From NCBI GenBank assembly GCA_020186115.1, contig WSYJ01000054.1, positions 59,399 through 123,398 on the forward strand: a stretch of 64,000 nt of DNA. The letters run 5' to 3'. The notes below the pieces were generated by a model, which was not told the origin of the DNA, made no database searches, and was given only the letters and a program-made list of their open reading frames with translations. Origin of the DNA: Histomonas meleagridis (taxonomy: Eukaryota; Parabasalia; Tritrichomonadida; Dientamoebidae). Of the stretch, positions 19,914 through 29,684 are shown piece by piece. Position 1 is the first letter of the stretch; each line of letters starts with the position of its first letter. The translations under genes and the position numbers were made by a program.

Positions 19914-20478
19914 TTATTTATGCAATTGAAATATTTTACATATTTCATTTTTTCGATTCTTTTTATGCTTTAGTTCGTTAATACATTCTTTAGCTTCATT
20001 ATTCATACATATAAACGCTGTAAATGTTTCTTTGATACTGATATTATTTTTTGTACATGTTTCAAAAAATGGCATGCCATATTTAGCAATGCTTCACCTC
20101 GAGGTGACATTCAATTGATTGTTTCTTCGAGATCGATTTTATTTCCCACAAATAATAATTGGAGCTTTACTTTAGATAATTCGTCCAATAAAATAATCTA
20201 CAGATTTAGATTACCTGCGATCAACAATGGTATGTACAATGACAGAGCCATCTCCTTTATTGATATAAGAGTTACCACGCGGTGAAAAATCATATAATGA
20301 TGCAGTATCAAGAATGTCAAGAAGAACATTTTGATCATAAATTGATGATGCAAGGGTACATTCATAAACATCTTCAATTTTTGGATCGCATGTAAAGAAC
20401 CCATTGGAAAGTTACGGTGTTATTACATATTTACCGATACTATCTCTTGTCCATACCACAATACAAAATGCCACATGA
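19914..20478 (-). pseudogene. Ras-family GTPase pseudogene
   Basis: Pieces of a Ras protein are spread over several minus-strand frames. They are IVVWTRDSIGKYVI (a ruined P-loop, GKS to GKY), then NGFFTCDPKIEDVYE, LDILDTASLYDF (DTAG motif region), APIIICG with NKIDLEET (G4), and FFETCTKNNISIKETF (G5 region of Ras). At least two frameshifts and several stops separate them. The parent was a Ras/Rap-like signalling GTPase. The remaining bases 19411-19913 show nothing recognisable. Confidence 0.75.
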
Positions 20479-20630
20479 ATTATCCTCGTTCTAAGATGGC
20501 GTTTATTTTATTTGTTAACTTTACTTAATTTAATTTTCAAAGTAATTGAGCGGAACCGCTCTGTTGTAATAATATTTGCTTTTCTGACATTGATTCAAAA
20601 AGTGATTCGTTTTCATAGGCACTTTTTCAG

Positions 20631-22166
20631 ATGCGTCTTTCTCCAACGAAAAGAGACGCTTCACCTCCTGCGAAAAGCACGATGTCATCGACACCTAATA
20701 TAAATGCCCTTCTCTCAGAGCCAAGGAGGAGAATCAGAACTAACACTCGAAGAGACATTCATATGAAACCATTGATTATATTACCAGAAGATATTGAATC
20801 CACAGAAAAAAAGCACGGTACAAAATCAATTCCCAGAACCAAACCAAATTTTATTGAACCAAACCAAACATCACCTCATGGTCGACCAAGAAAAGGAACT
20901 CTTGATTCCAAATTTGCCTTCTCAACAGACGAAATCCGACGAATCAAACTTCCTATGACTGAAGTTCGTGCGTATAGAATTATAACTAGATTTATCAGAA
21001 GAGGTGTTATTCAACTCAGGTTATTGAAAGACACAAAACGTAGGAGTATTGTTCGAGAACTTATCGAAACCGAACGAAACTATGTTGATTCTCTTCAAAT
21101 ATGTCAAGAAGTTTATTACAAGCCATTAGATCGTTCTATATCATCCAAATCTCCACTAATAGACACTGTTTCGATTGGTAAGTTATTTGGAAATATGGAT
21201 GAGATTTGTGAAGCTCATCGTAATGGTATACTCTCAGTCATGGATGAATATGCGCCACTTCTTCGTTCATCGTTTCCACCACATGAAATATACGTCAAAA
21301 TCGCGAATGCTTTTACGGAGCTCCTTCCACGTTTAGGCCAACTTTACTCACAATTTTTGAGTCAAACAGAAAATTCTGATGCTCTTCTCAAAAAGTTGAA
21401 CAAGAACAGAAAGTTCAACAAATTTTTGAGGGAAGCCATATTCAATCCACGTGCAAAGTGCCAGGAAATTGAGGACCTTTTGATCCTCCCCACACAAAGA
21501 ATTGCCGGTTATAAACTACTTTTTGAGCGCATTCTCAAATATTTCCCATCGGACTCGAACGAATACAAAGCCTTTAATGAAGCATTAACCATGGTTCATA
21601 GTGTTGGCGAAACGATGAACGCAGAAAAGAGTGACCAGACATCGCAATCACAGCTTCTTAATATTGCTGAAAGTGTTAGCAAAATTCCACCATTTATATC
21701 TATCCTTAAACCAGGTCGAAAATTCATTGGCCAATATAGGCTTAGGTTTATTGATCCTAACAATGGTAATTTGCTTAAGCATTCCTGCATATTCTTGATG
21801 AGTGATATTTTATTAATTGCACGTAAGCATTCAGGGAAAATGTTCTCAAGAAAGTTGTTCTATATCGAAGCAGTACCACTTACTCAAGTGCGTCTATCAC
21901 AGTTTCCAGTTCAAGAATTTGTCGAAAAGGCATTTGTCATCAAAACAGATACACATGAATATAACTTTTACATGAAATCGAACCATAAAAGGAACGAGTT
22001 CTTGAGCAACGTGAAGAAACAAAAGAAAGAAATAGTCGACAAGGTCCGGAAGCAAACGCAAGAAGGATTCGAGTACATGGTGAACATATTCCAGCAAATA
22101 GCGGCGATGTATGATAGCCCTAAGCCGGCGCGATCGCGGGAGAAAGCGCTTGAGTCTCTTGAATAG
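20631..22166 (+). CDS. Rho guanine-nucleotide exchange factor (DH-PH)
   Basis: 511 residues. A basic, Ser/Pro-rich N-terminus of about 115 residues is followed by an IQ-like helix (YRIITRFIRRGVIQLRLLKD). The DH domain (about 140-325) begins RSIVRELIETERNYVDSLQI and includes LLILPTQRIAGYKLLFERIL, the conserved CR3 helix that contacts the GTPase. A PH-like domain follows (about 350-480; GQYRLRFIDPN, CIFLMSDILLIARKH). DH-PH proteins activate Rho/Rac GTPases and control actin; trichomonads have many Rac-like proteins. ATG start at 20631, directly after CACTTTTTCAG. Confidence 0.92.
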   Translation: MRLSPTKRDASPPAKSTMSSTPNINALLSEPRRRIRTNTRRDIHMKPLIILPEDIESTEKKHGTKSIPRTKPNFIEPNQTSPHGRPRKGTLDSKFAFSTDEIRRIKLPMTEVRAYRIITRFIRRGVIQLRLLKDTKRRSIVRELIETERNYVDSLQICQEVYYKPLDRSISSKSPLIDTVSIGKLFGNMDEICEAHRNGILSVMDEYAPLLRSSFPPHEIYVKIANAFTELLPRLGQLYSQFLSQTENSDALLKKLNKNRKFNKFLREAIFNPRAKCQEIEDLLILPTQRIAGYKLLFERILKYFPSDSNEYKAFNEALTMVHSVGETMNAEKSDQTSQSQLLNIAESVSKIPPFISILKPGRKFIGQYRLRFIDPNNGNLLKHSCIFLMSDILLIARKHSGKMFSRKLFYIEAVPLTQVRLSQFPVQEFVEKAFVIKTDTHEYNFYMKSNHKRNEFLSNVKKQKKEIVDKVRKQTQEGFEYMVNIFQQIAAMYDSPKPARSREKALESLE

Positions 22167-24101
22167 TACATGTATTTAATAAAAAAAGAAATGTAAATTG
22201 AATACGTTTGCACATTTTTTAATGAAATAAACAATTGAGAAATTCTTTGGGTTTTAATCAAAACAAAGTTTTAGACTCAGCATAAAATTTGTTGTGTTAC
22301 AAGCACTTGTTTAATGTAATGAAATACAATGTATATGAATGTGTTCACATGGTTGTGTAAGTTTATTGCTTATAACATTTGATAGAGTATCATGTTTAAT
22401 TTTTTTATGAAGATTTATTCTATCTACAAGAAATCACTATCATAGCCAAGTACATAATCAACTATTAATAGCAAATGTTTAAAATATTTAATATTATTAA
22501 TGAAAAGAAGAAAAATACATAGGATAATTATAAATTATTGATTAGTCATTGAATTCATATTATCTTAAAAGAGAAAATGCTGCAGTTCGATATATCATTT
22601 TGAAGAAATATATAATTTTTTCTAAAAAATTAATGCACTTAAACAAGCTATTAAACGAGGAAATCTTGAAATCATTCATTTAAGGGAACAAAACCATTCA
22701 ACATTTGAAAAAATATGTTAAACAAATAATATCATTTTTTTCAATAATTTAATGAAAACAAAATTAAAGCAATTAATAACAAAAAAGCATTAGGATATTA
22801 ATTTATTTCACATATTTATGTTAGAATTCTATCATTTTTTGTGGGATAATGGAATGTAAATCAATAATGAAATTACGAAATTCATTATGAACACTCATGA
22901 TGAAAACCTCAAAAGGTCATTCATAAATTGTTAAATTATTTATTGAACAAGAAGGAAATGATTAATTCCGCATTAACGCGCTATTTGAATAATTTAAATA
23001 AATATTTTTAATTTTTTTGATTTAATGTTTATTTAAATTATTTAATGTTTCAAAAAAAAAATATTGGGGATTTTTCGGTATATTATATAAAGAAATTGTT
23101 TGGAATACCAGAAATTTCATTGTTCTTGTTCTTTTTTAATTATCACAGGTAATAAGACACTTTTGAGTAAATTATTTACAAAGCCCTCGTGCGTTGTAAA
23201 GAATGAACAACAGCTTTTGGTGGGGAAAATTCAATAAAATGCATTCAAAAAGTGAAATTCAATGGATCCGAACAAATTATCGTCTGTAATTTGTATTAAA
23301 TTTATATCGTTGTATAAATAGGATTACAAATAGAAATATCTTATAATAAAATCGTTAACAGTTAGTTATTTGCATGCAAGCATTACAAAAATCATTATAA
23401 TAAATATATTTAAAATATAAAATATTATTGTTTGAAAAAATTTTACAAAATTTTCATGAAAATAACCATATTAGAATCTAACTAATACGTTTAATCGCTG
23501 TGAAGCATGAATGAATAAGCAAGGAATACAAATGAATTTAAGCATTTTTTATCAATTTATATTTAAACTCATAAATTCGATAAACAATTAATCTATTTAT
23601 TTTATTGTCACAAGATCACAAAGTAACACATAAAATCATTATATTGCCTATAAATATTCAATAGATCAAACTATTTGATCAAAAACATCGTACAGTAAAA
23701 AGTGACATAAACACATTGTTTCTTTGATACACATCCTTTGTGTTTGATATTGCCATCGAAAACTTCGTGTCCCTCCTTTATTTTCAGATCTCTATATAGA
23801 ACTATTTATATTGAATATTGAAGAAAAGGTTCCACCACAATCATAATATATAGAAAATTGAAATAACTCTAAGAAATATCATTCTTGGGAAAATTGTGGC
23901 CACCAAAGCCTTTAGAACTTTTGAATTAAATTAACCGTATCGTGTTTACAACCAATTCAAATAGGTTATATTGAAAAAGCACGAACGATCAGTGTTTTCT
24001 GAATGAAAAATTAGGGTTGATAGATTTCTTTTGAACAAACACGGTGTTTCAATCTAAATGGTTTAAAATTGAATCGACTCAGAAAAGGTGTTATCCTCAA
24101 A
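22167..24101. other. Long interval without an intact gene
   Basis: Nearly 2 kb of very AT-rich sequence. Apart from the ankyrin relic at 22632-23010 nothing was recognised: no RNA gene, no conserved ORF, no clear repeat. Confidence 0.6.
22632..23010 (+). pseudogene. Relic of a DUF3447/ankyrin gene
   Basis: At 22632-22721 the plus strand reads NALKQAIKRGNLEIIHLREQ then NHSTFEKIC-stop. This matches the segment SGNEEIIHLCEQNHSSFKDA of the gene at 6258-7535. Further on (about 22880-23000) an ankyrin unit is readable through stops: TSKGHS-stop-IVKLFIEQEGND. It is followed by spacer-like sequence (TTTATTTAAATTATTTAATG). The locus is clearly dead. Confidence 0.6.
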
Positions 24102-25163
24102 ATGCTGTTTGTAAAATTCCGTGAAATTACTTTCCCGATTGCCTGCAATCTCGAAGAAAATGTATTCCAACTTAAAGCAAGGATTCAAGAGGAAATGCTC
24201 GTAGCTTCAGATCTACAATTATTGGTATTTCGTGGAAAACAATTAAATAATCAAGAAGTCTTGTCAAAAATAGGTATCTGTGAGAAATCAACAGTATATA
24301 TGTTAACCAGAAAATCAGCTTCGGTGGTCAACGTTATCTTCAATAACGATTATTCTTTCAAAATTCTTATTAATCTTACAAGCCCAATTTCACAGATAAG
24401 ACGAATGATATCAAACAAAACACAGCTAAAAGCAGAACAGCTTAAAATATCATTTAAAGGGAAAAACATCAATTCAAATGACTTTTCATTATCATATTTC
24501 GGAATTCAAAACGAAGACACATTAACATGCGAAATAGTTAACACCCCAAGAAGGAGAGAAAAGCCTGCTGAGCTTGTACGAAAGCTTGCCGTATTGTTAG
24601 CTCAAATTCAAGAAGGCAAAACAAACAAACAAAGAGAACTCATAGAACAAATAACAGAACTCATCAACAATAGAACATTAGAATCATTTGCATTGATTGA
24701 TTCATTTGCTCAACAATTGATATCAGATGCAACTAGGATTATAAACCTCTTTGAAACAGATTGCATCGATGTGAATGTTACAATTGCAACAATGAATGAT
24801 GTAGTGTACTCTCAGATCGAATCCAACAACGAAGGAATGAGAATTTTTGAAAGTATTCATAACCTTAAAAAGGATCAAAGCATTTCTCTTTTCGAAGAGG
24901 CACCTCTAAAGACGAATCTTGACTACGAACCACAGATATCTACAACACCTCTTCCTTGTTGTACTCGAGATCCATACATGCGAATTGTTTTTCCAAAGCT
25001 TCTCGACCCAAATTCTTATGATTCTATTCAAGCTCGTTTTTCTCATGAGATTGAAGAACTTAAGAAAATGGGATTTAAAGATGAAAAAGTGATAATTATG
25101 GCTCTTCGTGAGACATCTGGAAATATCTCAGAAGCGCTTAAAAAGCTCAACGGAAGATTGTAA
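24102..25163 (+). CDS. Ubiquitin-like/UBA domain protein (ubiquilin/DSK2 type)
   Basis: 353 residues from the first ATG at 24102; the frame upstream opens only with TTG. Residues 1-72 form a ubiquitin-like domain (VKFREITFPIACNLEENVFQ, LQLLVFRGKQLNNQEVLSKI). A second ubiquitin-like segment spans about 75-140 (LKISFKGKNINSNDFSLSYF). The last 40 residues form a UBA domain (EIEELKKMGFKDEKVIIMAL then SGNISEALKKL). UBL-UBA proteins shuttle ubiquitylated cargo to the proteasome; the UBL docks on the proteasome and the UBA binds ubiquitin. Two N-terminal UBL copies are unusual for ubiquilin, which has one. The middle has no clear STI1 repeats. Confidence 0.85.
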   Translation: MLFVKFREITFPIACNLEENVFQLKARIQEEMLVASDLQLLVFRGKQLNNQEVLSKIGICEKSTVYMLTRKSASVVNVIFNNDYSFKILINLTSPISQIRRMISNKTQLKAEQLKISFKGKNINSNDFSLSYFGIQNEDTLTCEIVNTPRRREKPAELVRKLAVLLAQIQEGKTNKQRELIEQITELINNRTLESFALIDSFAQQLISDATRIINLFETDCIDVNVTIATMNDVVYSQIESNNEGMRIFESIHNLKKDQSISLFEEAPLKTNLDYEPQISTTPLPCCTRDPYMRIVFPKLLDPNSYDSIQARFSHEIEELKKMGFKDEKVIIMALRETSGNISEALKKLNGRL

Positions 25164-25205
25164 AGTATATTTTTAAAAATAAGATTTTTTTTTGGCAACA
25201 TTACA

Positions 25206-25211
25206 AACGGT
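25206..25211 (+). promoter_or_regulatory. AACGGT element upstream of small membrane protein 1
   Basis: ACAAACGGTTTTTC, 73 nt before the start at 25284, in the same orientation. Confidence 0.3.
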
Positions 25212-25283
25212 TTTTCATCGACCAAATTCAAAAACCGTGGAAATTTTGCAGTTTTATATAAACTTCGCAAAAATCCAAATTGC

Positions 25284-25667
25284 ATGAGCTTCGATGTCGG
25301 CGGACTTATAAGCGCAGTTGTCTTTGTTATTGTCATTATAGTGATCAGTGTCGCATGTAGAAAATGCTGCGGCCATTGTAAACCTCAAAAATCATCCTCC
25401 TCATCATCATCAAAATCAAAGCATAATGTACCACAATATTATCCTCAACCAAATGATTACAATGGTGGTGAAGGAGCATATGCTAATTATCCTCCACCAA
25501 CGCAACCACAACCTGTTGCTCCATATCCTCAACCCAACCCATACTATTCTCAACCAGTACCAAATTACACAGAAGAAAATGAAAAATATGAACAAGCATA
25601 TGTACCACAATATAATCCTTATGCAAATGTTCAAGAAGATGATCTTCCAGGTCCATCCCAAGTATGA
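25284..25667 (+). CDS. Small single-pass membrane protein with Pro/Tyr-rich tail (copy 1)
   Basis: 127 residues. A hydrophobic helix at about 8-24 (ISAVVFVIVIIVISVAC) is followed at once by a cysteine cluster (CRKCCGHCK) well placed for palmitoylation. A serine run comes next, then a Pro/Tyr/Gln/Asn-rich tail. The C-terminus reads YEQAYVPQYNPYANVQEDDL then PGPSQV. A paralogue follows 160 bp downstream with the same plan and almost the same C-terminal block. The short extracellular side and long tail suggest a membrane adaptor that recruits a partner through its conserved C-terminal motif, but function is unknown. Confidence 0.8.
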   Translation: MSFDVGGLISAVVFVIVIIVISVACRKCCGHCKPQKSSSSSSSKSKHNVPQYYPQPNDYNGGEGAYANYPPPTQPQPVAPYPQPNPYYSQPVPNYTEENEKYEQAYVPQYNPYANVQEDDLPGPSQV

Positions 25668-25796
25668 TTAAAACCTTTTAACGTAGTAATCATTTTTTTC
25701 ATAAACCATTCAAAAATGTTGATGAAATTCAATCGTTTACCGGTGTTCAAAAAATTTGACTTAAAAACCTCCTTTTCACAAACAACGAAATTTTTG

Positions 25797-25802
25797 ACCG
25801 TT
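25797..25802 (-). promoter_or_regulatory. AACGGT element (inverted) upstream of small membrane protein 2
   Basis: ACCGTT on the plus strand (AACGGT on the minus), 25 nt before the start at 25828. Confidence 0.3.
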
Positions 25803-25827
25803 TGTTTAGGAACTCTTTGCCAGTTTT

Positions 25828-26160
25828 ATGGACGACATTGTCGGTGTAATCATTTGGGTTATATGCGCCGTGATTTTCATCATTATATTTGTTTATGCAT
25901 GTAGAAAGAGTGGGAAGTGTAATTTTGAATGTTGTGAAGTTTCTTCCTCATCTTCATCTTCATCATCTTCCAAATCACATAAAAATACTCCGTACGCGCC
26001 CCAAGTTGTACAGAATGACCAACCTGGCTATGATTATTACCAACCCCCAAACGTATCACAACCATATTATGACCAAAATATAAATTATGAACAAGCATAC
26101 ATACCACAATATACGCCATATGAAGGTGTTCAAGATGACTTACCAGGACCAATGCAATAA
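25828..26160 (+). CDS. Small single-pass membrane protein with Pro/Tyr-rich tail (copy 2)
   Basis: 110 residues. It has the same plan as copy 1: a transmembrane helix near residues 4-24 (IVGVIIWVICAVIFIIIFVY), ACRKSGKC and CCEV cysteines, a run of serines, then a Tyr/Pro/Gln/Asn tail. It ends YEQAYIPQYTPYEGVQDDLP then GPMQ. Conservation between copies is concentrated in the last 25 residues, while the middle has drifted and shortened. This points to tandem duplication with selection on the C-terminal motif. Confidence 0.8.
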   Translation: MDDIVGVIIWVICAVIFIIIFVYACRKSGKCNFECCEVSSSSSSSSSSKSHKNTPYAPQVVQNDQPGYDYYQPPNVSQPYYDQNINYEQAYIPQYTPYEGVQDDLPGPMQ

Positions 26161-26418
26161 ATCCGAGTTATTCTCTCTTACGATATTAATAAAGCCAATT
26201 ATTAAATCGGTTTTTTCTTGTGACGATATTTTTGACTACAAAACTGCTTTTGTACATTGAAAAATAACATTAAAAAAAAAGCGATAAACATTCAAATTCC
26301 ACATTCAAATTTCAGTTTTGAATTCATACAAAACTCCGATAGAAATGGACAATTCAGTTTTATCACCTTTCTGTCAAACATATCTTTTTAAAAAATATTA
26401 TCATAAATATATATATTT

Positions 26419-27738
26419 TTATTCACATGCATTTTCATCTGTTAATGATTCCAAGATATTTGATGCCAAAATCCTAATTTTTTCATTTTCATGTTCAGAT
26501 AATTGTGCTATTGAATTAAATGTATCTTCATTAATTAATTCGATTTTATTATTATTTACAACTACTTGTATAATCTCTAAAACGTTAAAAATGGTTTCAA
26601 CACTTGTGCTTTCTAACATTATTAAACATTCCTCAAATATATCTTCATACGAAACAAACAACTCAACATTATGCATAACTAATTCTTTAAACACTCGCAC
26701 AGCTGCACCTTTTAACTCAAAGCCTCCATTAATAATAAAATGATGTATTAGTTCAAACATTTTTTGTTGCTCAAATTCATTAACCGAATTTGGAACATTA
26801 TGTAATATGTTTTTAATGACCCAACATGAACACATGGCATTTCTTTCTTCGCTTTTAGATATCTCAGCTAAAATTGGAAGAATTCCGGCTTCGAAAAATG
26901 TTGCAGCCTCATTAGGAAATTGTGTTCGACATGCTAAAAATTTTAAAAATAAATGGGAAAAAGGTGGATTTTGTGACTCAAATTGAAGAAAAATATCTAA
27001 AAATTTTTTGACATAATCAATTTTGAGAAATTCAACATCTTCAGAATTGGTACTCTCACTCACAAAAAGAAGTAGCTTAATCCCAATGAAAATTAGGTCG
27101 GTTTCCATAAAGAGAAATTTACCAACACAACGAATTAAATTTAGATCAGATGGTGGAAAATCGAAATTAGGTGTACAAATATTGGAGATTATTGAAGATG
27201 GAATCTTGACGTTGAGTTTTGATAAGATTAAAGATGATAAATCTATAATTAATGGTGATGATATAAGATATTTTCGGCATTCATCGGAATCTTTAGAAAC
27301 GCGGCGGAGGCATTTAAGTGATAACTCTTGACATATAGGATTAGTGTGAAAAATACATTTCTTTAAAAGACGGAAAATTGATGTATTAAGAATATTGACA
27401 CAAACATAAGTTTCTAGGGAAAGGAAATGAAAGAGAACTATTAGGTATGATTCTAAATCTTTAATTTCTTCAATATCATCAAGAAATTTTGAAAAAACAA
27501 AAAAAAAGTTACGCGAACAAAGATGCTTAGCATACTGCGGGCTAATGTCATCGATTTTATCAGAGTTCTTAGCAAGTTTATGAATTCCATGAAATGGATC
27601 TTGCATAAAAATGTCAATTAATGACTTAACGGAAGAGTCTGTGTATTCAAATTCTTCCTCTTCATTACCTGTAATTCTTTTAAATTTTGTAGACCTTGGT
27701 TTTCTTATGTTTGTTTTGAAGCCAGGATTGAGGCTCAT
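26419..27738 (-). CDS. Armadillo-like repeat protein
   Basis: 439 residues from the ATG at 27738; the frame begins six bases earlier with TTG. A basic/acidic N-terminus (KTNIRKPRSTKFKRITGNEE EEF) precedes a helical solenoid from about residue 60 to the end. Repeats of the type CQELSLKCLRRVS and NAMCSCWVIKNILHNVPNSV resemble the importin-alpha armadillo consensus. The IBB-like basic start and ARM repeats suggest a highly divergent importin-alpha relative, but the NLS-binding Trp/Asn ladder is not obvious. It belongs with the other ARM-like proteins here. An AACGTT palindrome lies 14 nt upstream. Confidence 0.7.
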   Translation of the reverse strand: MSLNPGFKTNIRKPRSTKFKRITGNEEEEFEYTDSSVKSLIDIFMQDPFHGIHKLAKNSDKIDDISPQYAKHLCSRNFFFVFSKFLDDIEEIKDLESYLIVLFHFLSLETYVCVNILNTSIFRLLKKCIFHTNPICQELSLKCLRRVSKDSDECRKYLISSPLIIDLSSLILSKLNVKIPSSIISNICTPNFDFPPSDLNLIRCVGKFLFMETDLIFIGIKLLLFVSESTNSEDVEFLKIDYVKKFLDIFLQFESQNPPFSHLFLKFLACRTQFPNEAATFFEAGILPILAEISKSEERNAMCSCWVIKNILHNVPNSVNEFEQQKMFELIHHFIINGGFELKGAAVRVFKELVMHNVELFVSYEDIFEECLIMLESTSVETIFNVLEIIQVVVNNNKIELINEDTFNSIAQLSEHENEKIRILASNILESLTDENACE

Positions 27739-27972
27739 TTCCAAGACGACGAACGTTAAATTACATTAAGTCATAATTCTTTATCTATTAAAATATGATC
27801 TAAATTGGAAGCAACAATATGTACTTAAACTCAAAAAAAGCATTAGTTGGAAGCGAAAATGTTTTTTAAAATATTTATTAGGATAACAGAAAATTAAATC
27901 ATATTTTGTTTACGATTTCATGAAATTCTATAAAATTAATAATTTTTTGATGTTTATGCATTAAAGGATTTA

Positions 27973-29099
27973 TCATAACCATTTATCTTCTTCACCTTTA
28001 ACTGAAGCTTGAACAATATCATCAATTTTTGTTTCTTGTTCAAATCCTTCTTCTAATACTTTTGCATTATCATTTAAAGAATTATTTTTCGATTTGGCAT
28101 GACGAATCATAAAGATAATCATTCCGATAAGCAGGAATATTATGACAAAACTTGCACAACTTACCGCAATCACTGTTGTTTTTGAAAAACTGAAAGGATC
28201 ATTTTTGTTTAATGGTTCATCATAGTTTACGATTAAATATGAATAATAACTTACATAAGTCGAAAATCGGAGAACAGTATATAAATAAGTTATAAATTTA
28301 GTAGGAATATAACTTAACTTTTGTTTAGAATTAGTGATACTAAATGTATTAATAAATGATGTATATAAAAAACTTAAGATTCTGTTATTGAAAGTGTATG
28401 TGTTATAGACAATGTGTACGCATTATTAGATAATGAATATATATTACTATTTATATGTGTTTCTGATATCAATTTTGTTCTTGAAGTCATGGATGTCTTT
28501 GTAATTGGAGTTATTTTTGATATTGTCAATGTATTAGATGTTGTTTTTGAAAGTGTTGATGTATTTAATAAAGAAAATGTATGATTAGGTGTTATAATAG
28601 TATATGTGGGCATGAATGTTTTTGTTAGCGTAAGTGTAGTTGGCGATATAAATGTATTTGTTAAAATTGGTGTGTTTGGTGGAATAAATGTATATGAGAG
28701 GCATTCTTGAAGAGTTGCTGTAGTAACATTAAGATAACCGAATGTTTTATTTTTATAAATAGATGTTACCATAACATCTAGAATTTTAATAGATTTTAAT
28801 TCCCAACATTGATCAAATGAATTATTTCCAATTGTTAAAATTCCATTTTCTAAATTTATTGTATTTAAGTTTTTACAATGAGCAAATGAATAATCTCCAA
28901 TTTCTTGAATTGTTTCACAAAGACAAACTGTTGAAAGACATTTCCAATTCATGAACTCACTTGTTCCTATTGAAGTAACACCTTTTGATACAATAAGATG
29001 ATATGCAAGATTTTTATAATCTTGTATTTCTCTACCATCAATTTTTGTTATTGTAAGAGTTTTAGAATGGGAATTCCATGTATATGAAAATGAATGCAC
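27973..29099 (-). pseudogene. BspA-like LRR surface protein, frameshifted and without ATG
   Basis: Upstream piece (28374-29099): SFSYTWNSHSKTLTI, then BspA/TpLRR repeats (TIQEIGDYSFAHCKNLNTIN, ILTIGNNSFDQCWELKSI), then a Thr/Ser/Ile-rich stalk. A one-base frame change near 28374-28380 leads into a second open frame through KLSYIPTKFITYLYT and NDPFSFSKTTVIAVSCA. That frame ends in a membrane helix and a short cytoplasmic tail (KVLEEGFEQETKIDDIVQAS) at 27973. Together this is the classic trichomonad BspA layout: LRRs, stalk, one TM, short tail. The frame at 29099 opens with GTG and has no ATG or clear signal peptide upstream, so the 5' end is also damaged or mis-assembled. Confidence 0.75.
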
Positions 29100-29684
29100 T
29101 AAAAAAATAGAATAACTTAAAGGGGGAAAACTTATTTGTTAGTTCAATTTTACTTTTCTTATTTAACGAATAAATAAAAGAGAAAAGTAAAACAATCATT
29201 AAGTAAATTAAAATATCATTTATGAAGAAGAATTGATTGAAATCATTTGGTAAAGTAATATTACTAATTATTATAAGAAATAGCATAAAAATGGATCAGT
29301 ATTATTTATTATGATATAAAAAAAACTTTTTAATAGAATATGTAAATTTACATAATTAAATGTTCATTAACAAAATTTCACAAGAAAAATTTTGTACAAG
29401 TAGAAATATTTTCATCTTTAGATAATTTGAATACAATATTTTCCATCTATTTTACGAAATATTGAAAAAAAATCAAATTTTATTTATATAATTATAGAGA
29501 CAATTTCTGACAAATAGGACAAATGATTGAACATGAAAGCACTAACTAAGTTCCAATATTTCTAATTTCAACATTTTCATCAATTTTTATGCATGAAAAG
29601 AGTAATAAATTTTAATTTTATACATAAAACATTTTAAGACATTAAATTCCATTTGAGTAACGACAAAATATTTGAGTGAAATAT

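Noticed and set aside
25348-25671. Second open frame of 107 codons over small membrane protein 1
   Set aside because: His/Asn/Met-rich shadow; the paralogue's conservation follows the other frame.
29080-29286. Hydrophobic frame upstream of the BspA-like gene as its signal peptide
   Set aside because: It lies in another frame and overlaps the start of the LRR frame; no splice signal joins them convincingly.
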